This document shows positions 19,957-31,856 of a stretch of DNA of 64,000 nucleotides, piece after piece. The stretch comes from Adiantum capillus-veneris. Taxonomy: Eukaryota > Streptophyta > Polypodiopsida > Polypodiales > Pteridaceae. The stretch lies in the NCBI GenBank assembly GCA_014529385.2, contig JABFUD020000292.1, positions 1-64,000 of the forward strand, read 5' to 3'. The translations under genes were made by a program, and so were the position numbers. The number at the start of each line of letters is the position of its first letter. Position 1 is the first letter of the stretch. Below the pieces are notes generated by a model. It was given only the letters and a program-made list of their open reading frames with translations. It did not search any database and was not told where the DNA came from.

Positions 19957-21326
19957 TTAGTCTTCGAGTTGACGGCTGGCGAGACGCTCTTTATGTGCTT
20001 GAAGCACTTTTTGATATCGGATCCACCATTCTTTCTCAGGAACTTGCAAAAACTGAATAGTAACTTTATTTTTGAGTTCTATGGTTGAATATCCAACAAG
20101 CCTTGTTGTTAGATTGCTGATCATTGGTCCAAAAATCTTTGTACACCATGTGAAGAATCCTGTGTAAAAATTCTCTCTGAATACCAACATATTTCTTGAT
20201 GAAAAGAACATACATCTAGCATAGAAGCCATAAAGGAATTCTTCTGAAGGGGTTGCCCACTCAAATCATAGCATAAGCCTTGGTTACCTTCTAAAAAGAA
20301 CATCCATGGGGCTCCTGCTTGTTCAGGCTCATGAAATACTTGGATGTATGTGAGCAGCATTCTACAGATTTTAAATAGCATTGCATACAAGAGGTCAGGG
20401 AGGCTCTTGAAGATGTTCATGGAGCCCGTTAGGGTTTTTACCATGTGTTCTTCAGTTACCGGTCCTTGCTCTCGAGCTGGCAGTTTTGGGTAGTTGAGCC
20501 AAGTCAGCCTTTTCTTCTTTAGTGCTTTGTGTGCTTGCCATGTCCTTACCCTTGCTACAGAATAGAATGTTGGGTCTTTTTGGATTGATGTCACCGGTGC
20601 CCTTGCAAACAAGATGAGATACCTTGAGTTTTTGTTGAGCCAATTTTTCCTCCATTTGGGGTGGAGAGCATCCGACCGCTCTTCTTGCATATCCTTGTAG
20701 AGTCTTTCGTTTACTTGTAATAGCTCCACCTTTATCAAAGGATAAGGCAACGACTGTTGATGCCACTAAGAATTGATTTGATTGGGAGTGAGTTGAGTTA
20801 CATTGAGAGAGTGAAGAACCCTCAACTCCCCATCCATAGCCGCTTTCCATTCCTCATCCACTTCGTGAACAATTTTCTCTTTAAGTGCATCTTCTTCAAC
20901 TTTGGAGAGCTAGACCATTGACACTTGTTCTTTGTCAATGATTGGTACTTGGAATTCAAAATTTCATGTCTGCCCTTTAGTTGGTTGTGTTTCCATTTTT
21001 GCAAAGGAGACTGATGGTATCTATATATTTGGTTGTTCAAATGTACCTGCCTCCTCTTGAGTTTCCAAATTCCCTTCTCTTAGCAACTAATTGGGTCTCT
21101 TTAATTCCTCTATCTCTTTAAGAAATTTCTCTTCTCTTTGTACACGCATATTAGGGCGAGGTCCCTTCTTTGTGCTTGTTCAAGCTTCAACTCAATTTCC
21201 AAGCCTTTGTTCCTCTTTTCTAAAGTCTTGTAAACTTCATCAGTCCCCTTGATTGAAGCTACTACTGGGTTTTCCCTGATTTGCTTTAGAAATGCCGCTT
21301 GGTCATTGATTCTCTATTCTGATTAT
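19957..21326 (-). pseudogene. 3' ORF of outer family 2 element, distal half
   Basis: Downstream (post-pol) ORF, decayed. Near 21300-21150 the minus strand reads DQAAFLKQIRENPVVASIKG and then KRNKGLEIELKLEQAQ, a Lys/Glu-rich coiled-coil pattern. Further on come QQKLKVSHLVCKGTGDINPK-like and ARVRTWQAHKALKKKRLTWL segments, ending in several frames at 19957-20750. Stops and frameshifts are frequent. The frame joins that of 47729-47886 across the family 1 insertion. Function unknown: some plant gypsy lineages carry extra 3' ORFs (envelope-like or antisense), but I see no signal peptide or membrane anchor here. Confidence 0.6.
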
Positions 21327-22931
21327 TGTCATAAAATCTAATATCTAGCCAACCCTAATACTTTTCTCATATTAAATTGATCATTTAATGTGGGAGAATA
21401 AACGAGAACAAGGGTTAGGATATAGACATGTGCTTATAGATCTATCTCAACACGGGGCCAATGGTAAAGGGGCCCAAATGAGAGATGGTCTATCAAATAT
21501 CAAGGCTAATCAATGGAGCTTAAAGACCTCAGGGTTAGCTTCATTGAATACCTCTAATAGTTAGTGTTAAAAGTCCTTTGACCTTAGGTAAGCTAGGGAT
21601 GTACTTGAGGTGGGAACCCGGCCCAAGCTTGAGGTGCTTGTCATGCCTGATGACTGAGATGCTTGGGATTCTTGAAGTGCTTGATGATTGAGATGGTTGA
21701 GGTGCTTCTCATCCTTAAGATTCTAGGGTTGTACTTGAGGTGGAGACCCATCCCAAGCTTGAGGGGCTTAAGGGCTAAGCTTGTGGTGAGAACTCGGCCC
21801 AAGGTTGAGGGGCTTGAGGTGTCACAAAAGTCAAACCAAACCCCTACAAGGAGGGTGAGAGCCATGCAAAAAGGGGTGATGGTTGCTTGACCACTCTCTC
21901 TCCCAAAGGGCACCCTTTCCCAAGAGGCAACTAGGACACATGTTAAGCCCCTCACCAGGTTACCCTCATGGTGTGCCTAAAGCCTCTTGGTTGGCCTTCC
22001 AAGGGGTCCATTAATAATTTAGTGGATTTAATTAATTGTTTTAGCATTTATCAAGTCCTCTCCCTCAAAGGAGGAAGGGGGAAACTTGTGCCCAGGCTAC
22101 CCTTGTTGCTTGATATGCCCTTGCATGTGATTGGCTAGGCTAGGAGGGGTCCAATGAGCCTCAAGCATGAGCTACAAGGGGGGTTTGACCAAAGCAAGCT
22201 AGGGGGTTTCTTGAGGGGTATACTCTCCCACACACACTCACACACACTCTCATTGTGGATTGTGCAAAGTGTAAGAGCTCCCTCTCCTTCTTCAAGCAAG
22301 TAGAGAGGTTGAGAGCCTACACCAACACTCTCGGCTATGGAATGCAAATCCAACCAAGATCCATGCTTCAATTCTTAAGCTTGCCATCTTCTCCGTCTTC
22401 ATTACTATACTATTATGTATGATAGCAAGAAGAGTGATGATAAGTGAGGAACTAATTCTTTCTCCTATGAAATGTTTCTTCCTTCTCTTCCCTACCCTCA
22501 TTCCCTGCTAGCTCTCTCCACCTTCGAAGGTGTTTGAGGTCTTGGAACTGAGGCTAATTGGGATAGTTAATGCTTTCTACAAATTTTATGTTATGTTCAT
22601 GATGCATGAAGCTTTCCATATTCATTGCATTACCTAGGTCACAAGGAACACAAAGATTGTATTGTAGAAAGTCTCTCTTGATGGGAGAAACTATAATACA
22701 AATGCCTATTAGAGGGGGGAACCGGCTCCACATAAATCTGGTCCTCAATTGTGGTCATGTTCTCTAAACTCTCTCTCTCTTGAAAAAGTGTTGTTCATGC
22801 CAAGTTAACTAAATTCTATGTTTATGTTGCTACCATCAATTAAGTTCACCCGCTATGCTCACAAAGTAATTTCATAAAAGTACTTCTCTAATTTCCGCTA
22901 CTCTCAAAGTGACTAGGCCATTTCCATTACG
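21327..22931 (+). mobile_element. 5' LTR of nested family 1 element (1605 bp)
   Basis: Starts TGTCATAAAATCTAATATCT and ends CCATTTCCATTACG, just before the primer-binding site. The last base is G where the 3' LTR has A, so the canonical CA end has mutated. It is collinear with 46176-47723, with scattered substitutions and an extra segment around 22141-22190 absent from the 3' LTR. Confidence 0.88.
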
Positions 22932-22944
22932 TTGGTATCAAAGC
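22932..22944 (+). promoter_or_regulatory. Primer-binding site (initiator tRNA-Met)
   Basis: TTGGTATCAAAGC follows the LTR. It differs from the TTGGTATCAGAGC of the copy at 1628-1640 by one base, consistent with decay. Confidence 0.85.
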
Positions 22945-23348
22945 ATTTGGTTTCTCTTTTCTTTCTTAAGAAGAGAGGTCCTTAAAGAGCCTATGAAAAC
23001 ATGGTTGATCTTTTTAATTATATTAGGGTAAGTGGGATTGGGTTCTAGTATCGGTTTTCTTGAGCCCACTATGTGGGATATGGTGCACACCTTAGGAGCT
23101 TTAAACTTAATAATGGGTTCTTTTTAGACTTGCCTATGGCTTTACCATTATTGAGCCATTAGAAGTCCAAAAGGAGCTAGCCCTTGGAAACTTTGCAATG
23201 TTAGACCCACTCCAATACTCTTTATAATTAACCAATTTGAGCCGTGGGTATAGTTACTTAAGTGCCAATTTTCAAAGGCTAAGAGGAGTAGCAAGTAAGG
23301 TTTTGAATTGCAAATCATACACTAGGTAAGTACACAAATTTTGTTAAC

Positions 23349-24310
23349 ATGGTTGAAAATAACCAAGAGAGTAGAATGAACATTGATAGCTTTGATTTTT
23401 CACGTGAAGGTGCTATTGATGATGCCCCCATGTTTGTCAATTATCTCATTACTAGGTTGCAGCAAGCTATGGGCAACCTTGCTTTGCAAGCCAAAGTTAC
23501 TCAACAACTTCGTGCTTATGGGATTTCCCTTTCTCTCCAAGAAGAGAGAGAGCTTAGGAGGCCACTTGAAAAGACCCCCACTAAAATATGACTCTCTCCC
23601 ATACAAGAGGAGGAATCCAAAGACCAAGAAAACAGTGAAACTTTAAGCTCCTCCTAAGATGTGGCTCCACAAAGACGGCAGTCTAGATGATTGCCAACTC
23701 CTCCCAAGAGAAAAATATCAACACACAGTACTTCTCCTTGTCATTCCAAAAGGGAAGAGAGGGAACAAAGGAAGAAAATGGCAAGAAAGAGGTCACCCTC
23801 TTCTTCACCTTCCTCCTCTTCTTATGAAAGCTATGGCTATTCTCCTAGAGAATACAAGAGGGGACAACATCACAAATCATACCCTGCATGGAGAAGGTCA
23901 CAAAAGTTCAAGAAGTTCAAAGAGGGAGGAACAAGTATCTCTTTCTCAACTATGATGGCACCTTTGGTTCCACCAACAAATTATTGGCCTTCAACCAACA
24001 ATTTGATGCGGCCTTTGAAGATGAGGGCTTCATAGAGTCCTCAAGCTACTCCATGTAGCTATGCACTTCCAAAAATCGGCTCGTCAATAGTGGGCTAGCC
24101 TTTGTGGAAATGGAGAACCCCCAAAGACATGGAAAACTCTATGAGTTTCCATCATGAAGCAATTCCTTTGCAAGAGATGCAAAGGACAAAGTGCTCACCA
24201 AATGGCGCAGTTTGAAGCTTCTCTCTCATGATTCTATCCACAAATATGTAGACAAGTTTTGGGATTTACATCTCAAGGCTACTGTCTTCCAAAGATAGAC
24301 TTTGTCGAGC
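23349..24310 (+). pseudogene. Gag of nested family 1 element
   Basis: ATG at 23349 opens MVENNQESRMNIDSFDFSRE, then RLQQAMGNLALQAKVTQQL; stop near 23589. Remnants continue in shifted frames: a Ser-rich basic part near 23691-24035 (KRSPSSSPSSSS, RSQKFKKFKEGG) and gag-core words to about 24310. It matches the minus-strand gag at 1-1224 and is interrupted by at least two frameshifts and stops. Confidence 0.78.
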
Positions 24311-24327
24311 AAAAGAAATAATTCTAT

Positions 24328-25170
24328 GTGGGATTACATAAAGAGATAGTTGAATACGTCAATTCTAAACGGCCTCGTTCTATCACCAAAGTAATCCATC
24401 ACACCATAGTTGCTTCACGCATCAATTTCCAACAAGGGGCTAGATGGAATGTCAAGCCCATGGAAAACAAAGACAAAAATGATGCAAAGGAGAAAACCAA
24501 TGCCCAAAAATCTTCCCAAGGTACTTCCAAAAACAACAACCGGTCCAAGGAGAATGGAGTTTACGAAGGCAAAAACAAACTCTGTCCTGAAGAGCTTGAA
24601 TCTTTATGCAATGACTATAAGTGTTTTAAGTGTGGTAAGCAAGGACATGGTTATCATTCTTACCCCAAGAAAAATGCTCGCAATGAGACCCCTAGGGCTT
24701 CCATCATCGAAACTCCAAAAGAGGATGTTCATTGCAAAGGATCATCTCTATCTTATGCTTGGGGAAAGGTAAGGGAGCATGATGCCTTCATTCTATTTGA
24801 CCCTAGCTCTACTCACAAATTCATATCAATGGAGTTGGCCACCAAGTTGGGCATTCAAGCTTTCAAGATGGGAGATATTGTAATGGTTGACACAGCTTTC
24901 AAGCGACAAAAACCCTCCATTACTCCCTTGATTGGGAAGTTGAGGATTCATGTCCAATGCTATGTCAACAAACAACACTTTTTCATCCCTCCTCTCCAAC
25001 ATGAGGATGCTATCCTAGGGGCGCCATGGTTTGATCGCATGGCTGCCAACATGAAGTTCCCTGAAAGGAGAATCTACTTCACGTACAAGGGAAAGAACAT
25101 GTTTATAGATGCTAGTGAGTGTGGTCGTACTATACAATTTGTAAATCCTCCTGCTTTTGATAAATCATGA
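24328..25170 (+). pseudogene. Gag C-terminus with zinc knuckle, and aspartic protease, family 1
   Basis: Open frame of 280 codons. CFKCGKQGHGYHSYP is a CCHC knuckle whose last cysteine is replaced by Tyr. It is followed by a protease-like segment with AFILFDPSSTHKFISMELAT (active-site region; typical FDSG/FDPG, here DPSS) and the distal motif AILGAPWFDRM. In the gypsy order this is gag-protease, upstream of RT. It is well preserved compared with the frames on either side. Confidence 0.78.
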
Positions 25171-26449
25171 AGAGCTTGGTTTTTTAGGACATTATTTTTG
25201 TCAAAGAATCCCTAAAAGATCCTAATGTTTCATCAAATGTAAATGGTAAGAATCAAGAAGAGTTAGACTTGTCTAATTTTCTAAAAGTATTCCAAGATGT
25301 GTTCATCGATGATATCCCTATGGACTTACCTCCAAAACAAGGGGATGATGACCATCAAATTGAGCTCCTATTAAGAAGCTCACCGCCTAACAAGCCTCTT
25401 TATCGAGTCTCTTAAGCTCAAGAAGAGGAGATCATGAAGCAAGTACAAGAATTGATTGGCAAAGGGATGGTGATGCCTAGCTTATCTCCTTTTGTTCTCC
25501 AATCCTTTTAGGGAAAAATAAAGGTGGTACATATCGTATGTGTGTGGACTATCGAGCATTAAACCATATCACTATCAAAAAAAAAATTATCGTGCCTCTG
25601 GTACAAGATCTATTTGACAAGCTACAAGGATCTATCTATTCAGTAGGATTGACCTTAAAAGTGGCTATCATCACATAAGGATAGTTGATGAAGATATCCT
25701 AAAGTGGCTACTTCAGTAGGATTGACCTTAAAAGTGGCTATCATCAAATAAGGATAGTGGATGAAGATATCCTAAAGACCATGTTTTGTACAATGTTTGG
25801 TCTTTATGAATATCTAGTCATGCCTTTTGGCTTGACTAATGCACCAGCTACGTTCAATTATCTAATGGAGAAAATCTTTAGACCCGGCCACAAATTCACT
25901 GGAGTGTTCTTTGATGACATCATCATCTACTCCAAGTCTTTGGAGGAACATAAGCAACATCTCCAAGTGATTTTTCAAGCACTAAGGGAGAACAAGCTTT
26001 TTCTCAACCAAAAGAAAAGCCAATTTTTCCTTCAAGAGATTCAATACATAGTTCATGTTATCTCTCAAGATGGTATCCGTATGGATCCATCGAAGTTAGA
26101 GGTAATAAAAGCATGGCCTAATCCAAGGAATCTAAAAGAGCTAAGAAGCTTTATTGGTATGTGTGCATACTATAGAAGCTTCATAGCAAAATTTTCTCAA
26201 ATAGCAGGACCACTACATGACTTAACTAAGAAGAACATTAAGTATGTGTGGACTGCTAAGGAGCAAAATGCTTTTGACAAGCTCAAAGAGAAGCTTACCT
26301 CCCAACAAGTCCTCATGCTTTCAGATCTCTCAAAGTCATTTGAGGTCCAATGTGATGCTTGTGGTGATTGCCTTGGAGCAATTTTGCTTCAAGAAGGGCA
26401 TGCCATAGCATATGAGAGCCGAAGGCTCAATACAGATGAATGTGTCTTA
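25171..26449 (+). pseudogene. Reverse transcriptase/RNase H of nested family 1 element, 3'-truncated
   Basis: After a decayed stretch with a 73 bp duplication (25641-25785), the frame from 25757 shows RT motifs MPFGLTNAPATFNYLMEKIF and VFFDDIIIYSKSLEEHKQHL (Phe-Phe-Asp-Asp at the catalytic site), then QDGIRMDPSKLEVIKAWPNP, RSFIGMCAYYRSFIAKFSQI and the start of RNase H (FEVQCDACGDCLGAILLQEG, AYESRRLNTDE). Homology ends at about 26440-26449, where the copia element begins. Integrase is absent. Confidence 0.85.
25641..25785 (+). repeat. 73 bp tandem duplication inside RT
   Basis: CAGTAGGATTGACCTTAAAA at 25641 recurs at 25714; both are followed by GTGGCTATCATCA and GAAGATATCCTAAAG. The 73 bp shift is not a multiple of three and breaks the frame. 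Confidence 0.9.
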
Positions 26450-27049
26450 TGTTGGGGTGTAGGCTAGGTGGCCGTGGGAAACCACCCTCCACTTGATTTC
26501 ACCTAATCAATATACGGAGAAAAAGAGAGCAGCACTTGATCGGGTTGATTCGGGGCGGATCCGACAGGGATCGGAGGAGATCGAGAGAGGTCGGTGAGAT
26601 CTTGGCTTCTCTGTGCATGCAGTCCCTCTCACGCATGTGGGAGATTCTGTAGGGAATTGAAGCATCGGGTGTAGCAGTGGATCTACAGTCAAAAAGGCAG
26701 CTCTGGCAAAGCATTCAAAGAGATCTATTCAAGAAAGCTTGGGAATGGTGTGTGGTACACACACACACACTGTGAGGCAATCGAGCACAATAGCTCGCAT
26801 TGAGCAGATAAGGGAAATTGCACATAGTAAGCCAAGCAAAGCTGAGGCAGTAGGCAAATCGAGCCTTAGGAATTTTTTTCGGGCAGCCCTGCAGTGAATT
26901 CACAAGCTTTGCAATCGGGCTGGGCAGCGCTGTGAATTTGGGCGGCTTTTTGAATAGGCAGCAACCAGAGAACCAAGCAGCAAAAGGAGGGCTGCAACCA
27001 GCTGAAATCGAAGGCTTGAAGGGCATTCAGCAGGGAATCGAGTTGTGTC

Positions 27050-27087
<38 letters not shown>

Positions 27088-28748
27088 GCTCGACATTGGG
27101 GCAACCAGTAAGCCGAGCAAGACAGAGTTTGTGGGGAGTCGGCACCAAGGGGCCACAGTGAATCCTTCAAGGCTTGTAAAACCAGTACCATTCGAGAGCA
27201 TTTCGGAGCCGCAACAGGTGCAAAATCGAAGCAATAGTAGCATTGACAGAATCGAGCAGCAGGTGAATTTGCCAATTTGGGGAATCGAGTGCCCGAGATC
27301 GAGTTGCAAGGCAAGCAAGCAAATATACAAGGCTCGAGTGCTATTTGACAACTTGAGCAGGGGGGAATTGCAAGTGCAACCCGAGCAACAGCGCTTCGTC
27401 ATCTCACATCACACACACACACACACACACACACACAGTGTGTACAGTGGGCCAAGAGTGGTCGGTCGTGAGCAGTCGACTGCAGCAAGCGGGCAATCTG
27501 AGCCTGGCATCACACACACACTCTGTGTGTGCTTGGCGTTGAACGAGCTGCAGCAGTAGAGGACGAGCGCGAGCCACAAACACACACATAGAGTCGTCGA
27601 CTCTGAAATTGACGGAAGTAATCGACAATATAAAAAAAATTAAAACAAAAAATTACCTCATTACACTATGTGTGTAACCCCCCATTCCCACCACACCCGT
27701 CGACAGCCTCACACACAACTCTCTTAAACATCGACAGAGAGAGAGAGAGAGGTTGGGAGATACCAGAGTCTCATCGTTGACATCCACAATTCTCCGACTT
27801 CGTCATCGACTTCTTTGACATCGTCATCCGACTTCAACCTCCACACACCGAGTCCGAGAAGCTTGAGAGCGATCTTGACAGATCAAGCGAGATCTACGAT
27901 CGATACCGATCTGACTCGGCCTTGACCGTTCGATACCAGCTTCAAGCATTGACATTTTATGGCTACTCGGCTAGCCACTTCTGCCCGGCGGTGGAAGACG
28001 ACATCGACATCGACACCGCTCATGCGCACCGGCTCGACACTGCTCATTGCGGCGGATCTCCAACATCCGACCCAGACACCGGGCGTTTCCCTAGACGAGC
28101 GCGTTCTCGCGATCGACGACCGTGCTTGCGACATGCGCGGGTGAGGTACCTCTATCATAGAGGAGTGACACCTGACATCGGCATCGAGCGCACCGATCGC
28201 ACTATATGACATAGTTTACGGATACGACACCTTTGGCGGCTATTCGACTAGCATATTTTTGCCCGGTGGCAGAAATCGGCACATAGCGACACCGACACGT
28301 AGGTTACAGGTTACAGGGGGTTTTTCAACCCATTCACTCACAGATTCTCCAGGTTACTAGACAGAGTGCTTTCACAGGCGATTTGGCAGTCATTTCGACA
28401 ACAGATTCTCTACGGACAGATGCGTTGACATATGCATTTTGTTGTGAGCACACATAGTGCTATTGAGCTCTTTTGAGAGCAGATATCCCCGCAGGGATCA
28501 CTTTCACTACATGCAACAATTCTTGGAGCCTGTTTGAGCATGGTTTTACTCATGTACGTTGAGTTGCAGACACTACCCACTGTACTACTTGTGGAGCCAT
28601 TTTTGGCTATTTTGGCAGTTTTTCCCGGCCGTTTCTGAGACTCAGACCGGAAGAACCCTTTCTGAGACTGTGGCTAGTCCATTTGTGTCTGCATTATCCT
28701 TTGGAGGGTCGATAGCGTGAGGTTTTCTTTGAGCTGGGGTGTGCTCGA
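26450..28748 (+). mobile_element. Copia LTR and leader (boundary not resolved)
   Basis: No coding gene recognised; the long frames seen here are incidental. (CA)n runs lie at 27053-27082 and 27411-27437, with shorter ones at 26758-26770 and 27510-27530, and GA at 27738-27752. A degenerate direct repeat links about 27960-28017 and 28238-28296 (GGCTAYTCGRCTAGC, TGCCCGGYGG). I see no clear primer-binding site. Confidence 0.5.
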
Positions 28749-29033
28749 ATGTTGAAAGAGCACGCAGAGGATGATGATTATACACAAGCTCAATGGGAGC
28801 TTTTGGATGCAAAAGCCATGGCTACGATACGTCTACATCTAGCCGAGTCAGTCTCCTTCACTATCATAGGGAAGAAAACAACCAAGGAACTTTGGGATAG
28901 CTTATGTTCAGCATGGGAGAGAAAAAGTGCATCCAACAAAGTTTTTCTCATGAAAAAGCTTATGAAGCTCAACATGAAAGAAGGTAGCACAGTTTCCGGT
29001 CACTTAAATGAGTTCAACTCCTTGTTCAGTTAG
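28749..29033 (+). pseudogene. Copia Gag (UBN2-type) fragment
   Basis: Reads ALATIR-type Gag: AKAMATIRLHLAESVSFTII, TTKELWDSLCSAWERKSASN, MKKLMKLNMKEGSTVSGHLN. This is the core of the copia Gag (UBN2) family. The N-terminus is not recognisable upstream, and a TAG ends the frame at 29031-29033, although homology continues downstream. Confidence 0.85.
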
Positions 29034-29084
29034 CTGACATCTCAAGGCTTTAAGGAGTTTGACGATGAACTGAAGTCTATCTTC

Positions 29085-30119
29085 TTGTTATGCTCTCTAC
29101 CCAGTTCATGGGATATCTTTTACACAACCATTAGCAATTCAGCTCCGAATGGCAAGTTAGAGTTCAATGTTGTCACAGATGCGTTGCTCACTGAAGAGAT
29201 TCGTCGTAAATCTCTCGACGGTGCTAGTCATGGAGATGCATACATGGCTGGCAGTTCAACAAAGGCAAGAGGCCGTGACAGGAACAAATACAAAAGCAAA
29301 AGTAGAGAGCGAAATCTTCGTAGTCCTAGCAGACACAGGAACCAAAGTAGAGATGGCAATGCCAGAAATGTCGAATGTTATTATTGCCACAAGAAGGGTC
29401 ATTACAAAAAGGATTGTCCCACTTTCCTAAGAGATCAAAAAAACATACAAATGGATAATTTTGGCAAAGGCAAAAGTACGGTAAAGATTGAAGAGCTCAA
29501 TGTTGTTGAGTCTCCCATACCTACCACTGCAGTAGAGGATGCTCCTCCTCCAGTGATGCTCATTATGGCCACGGAGACTCATGTCGAGGTGACAACAGAT
29601 CCCTCAGATGTTCTCATTTTCACTTCAGATCTCACTCCAGATGCTTTGGTTGCACAGGATGAGGGTTATGCACAGAATTGGATTCTTGATTCTGGTGCAA
29701 GTTTTCATGTCACACCGCATAGAGAGTGGTTTTCCTCTTATGCATCCATGCATGGAATAGTCAAGCTTGGTGATTCCTATGAGCTTGAAATTATTGGCAT
29801 TGGTGATGTGAAACTTCAAATGCATAATGGCACTACTTTTGTGTTGCAGAATGTCAGACATCTGCCCAAGCTTACGAAAAGCTTGATTTCTATAGGGAAA
29901 TTGGATGATCTTGGCTACACTACAGTTTTTGGTAATTGTTCTTGGATGATCCGCAAGAACAACCTTATCATGATGAAAGGTAATAAAAATGGATCCCTGT
30001 ACTCTTTGTTTGTTTCGAGTGTCGACGAACACTCTATCTATGTTGCCGAGCTGCCGTCTACTGAGTTGTGGCATAGCTGGCTAGGGAATATTAGCCAAAA
30101 GGGAATGAAAACACTTTAG
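29085..30119 (+). pseudogene. Copia Gag C-terminus, zinc knuckle, protease, GAG-pre-integrase
   Basis: 344-codon frame. Order: end of Gag (LTEEIRRKSLDG), an Arg/Ser/Lys-rich RNA-binding stretch (RNKYKSKSRERNLRSPSRHR), an intact CCHC knuckle (CYYCHKKGHYKKDC), protease active site WILDSGASFHVTPHREWF (Asp-Ser-Gly intact), VRHLPKLTKSLISIGKL, and the pre-integrase start ELWHSWLGNISQKGMKTL. TAG ends it at 30117-30119. It is the best preserved part of this element. Confidence 0.9.
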
Positions 30120-31180
30120 CATTTTGGCTACTTACCTGTGTTAGATTACACAGACTTTTCATTGTGTGAGCATTGTCTATATGGCAAACAAACTAGATTG
30201 ACATCTTTGCCATTGAATAAGAAACTAGGAGAACCTCTAGACTTGGTGCACAGTGATTTGTGTGGTCCAATGCCACATAAAACTCACGTTCATAGATGAT
30301 TCTACCAGAAAGGTGTGGGTGTATCTCCTTAAGCGTAAGGAATAAGTCTTTTTGACATTCCAAAAATTCCTCGCCTTGGTTGAGAACCAATCAAGAAAAA
30401 AGCTCAAAGCTTTTAGCACGGACAATGGTGGAGAATATGTCTCCACGGAGTTCAAGGATTTTTGCAATAGAAGAGGCATTCGGTAACAGTTTACTGCTCC
30501 ATACACACCTACACAAAATGGGATAGCTGAAAGAATGAATCGTACGATTCAAGAGCGAGTTGTCTCTATGATGTCTATGGCGAAGCTTACTCCAGAGTTT
30601 TGGGGGGAAGCTGTTCTGATAGCAGTGCACATCATCAACAGATCACCTAGTTCTCCTTTTAAATTCAAAATTCCAGAGGAATTATGGACTGGAAAAAGGC
30701 CAAGTTATGAGCATTTACGTGTATTTGGATGTGAGGCATATGCACATGTGCCCAAAGAACTTCGTCAAAAGTTAGATCCCAAATCACACAAATGCATTTT
30801 TATTGGCTAATGTGCAAATGGAGAGATGGGATATCGTCTCTGGCACCCAGAATTAAACAAAGTCATTCGTAGCTCACATGTGATTTTCAATGAATCAAAA
30901 ATTCACAAGAAGCCCATCAAAGATGTTGATTATAGATGTGCTCGTTTTGAGGATGTAGCCTCCGAACCAACTCAGTTCAGTAGTGTTGCACGTACTCCTA
31001 AAGTGCAAGATACTACTATTGCTCCAGAGAGAGCACAGTCCAGTAGTCAGGCACTAAGACGCTCTGAGAGAGTATCACGTGCGCCCGAGCGGTTTGAGCC
31101 GGGTATACACCACATTTCGGTCACTGACAGTGGAGAGCCAACCTGCTACAAAGAAGCTATACAAATGGATGATAAAGAAA
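30120..31180 (+). pseudogene. Copia integrase and N-terminal RT boundary
   Basis: Integrase of the DDE type in several frames: CEHCLYGKQTR zinc-binding end, DLVHSDLCGPM (first Asp), FSTDNGGEY (second Asp), QNGIAERMNRTIQERVVSMM (Glu). At 30535-30810 it continues LTPEFWGEAVLIAVHIINRS and VFGCEAYAHVPKELRQKLDP. At 30826-31180 come GYRLWHPELNKVIRSSHVIF, the Ser/Arg linker LRRSERVSRAPERF and CYKEAIQMDDKEN, the usual lead-in to copia RT. The element is cut there. Confidence 0.87.
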
Positions 31181-31850
31181 ATCCTATAAAGTCTACATTT
31201 TTTGAATACCTTTTTGAGGTGTTCAGAATGATTAGCCCGGGTTGATGAATGTACACATAGATCATCCATATATACTTCCAAGTAATTTCAAAGATATTCT
31301 TTAAAATCATGGCTCATTAATCTTTGGAAGGTGGCAGGAGCATTAGTTAACCCAAAAGGCATTACCCAATAGGCAAAAATACCCCATTCAGTTGCAAACA
31401 CAATTTTATGATGATCTTTGGGGTCAACCAAAAGTTGATTGTGTCCCTAAAAGCCATCTAAAAAGATGTAAGCTTCTTTTCCTGCAACTCGTTCCAAAAC
31501 ATGCATAGTGATTCGAAGAGGAAAGTTGTCTCTAATGGTAGGTGCATTCACTTTCTTGACATTGACACACACTCTTAATTTTCCATTTTTCTTGGGTACT
31601 ACCACAATTGGAGACACCCAGTCTGTGTGTTCAATTTCATAAATGAATTCGGCCTCCTTTAGCTTTTCAATCTCTTCTTTGATCTTCCTGGCAAACATCT
31701 CATTATAAGTGTATGGCCTTTGTCTGCTTGGTTTCACATCATCTCTCATTGATATGGTATGTTGATAGATTTCTGGCTCAATACCTTGAGATCCTTATAA
31801 GGCCAAGCAAAGATATCTCGGTATTCTTTTAGTAAGCTTAACAAAAGCTC
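31181..31850 (-). pseudogene. RT fragment of inner family 2 element
   Basis: Minus strand: MRDDVKPSRQRPYTYNEMFA, IEKLKEAEFIYEIEHTDWVS, PIVVVPKKNGKLRVCVNVKK, ITMHVLERVAGKEAYIFLDG, then after a stop LLVDPKDHHK, and finally the catalytic YMDD in MEVYMDDLCVHSSTRANHSE. Sequence beyond FFKVF is lost at the copia junction (31181). Typical gypsy RT, missing the thumb and RNase H. Confidence 0.87.
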
Positions 31851-31856
31851 TTCTTC

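Larger units (their letters stand above)
26450..31180 (+). mobile_element. Ty1/copia retrotransposon, 3'-truncated
   Basis: Plus-strand element with a long leader (26450-28748) and a polyprotein in copia order: Gag, CCHC knuckle, protease, GAG-pre-integrase, integrase, start of RT (28749-31180). It begins near TGTTGGGGTGTAGGCTAGGT, inserted in the family 1 RNase H gene. It stops abruptly at about 31180, where minus-strand gypsy RT sequence starts. No 3' LTR is present, so the LTR end inside the leader cannot be fixed. Confidence 0.8.

Noticed and set aside
26507..27628. Cys/Val-rich and Thr/His-rich frames in the copia leader
   Set aside because: Driven by (CA)n/(TG)n repeats; no conserved protein features.
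27883..28212. Two ~100-codon frames on opposite strands in the copia leader
   Set aside because: The GC-rich stretch is open in several frames; no domain, and it precedes Gag where a leader is expected.
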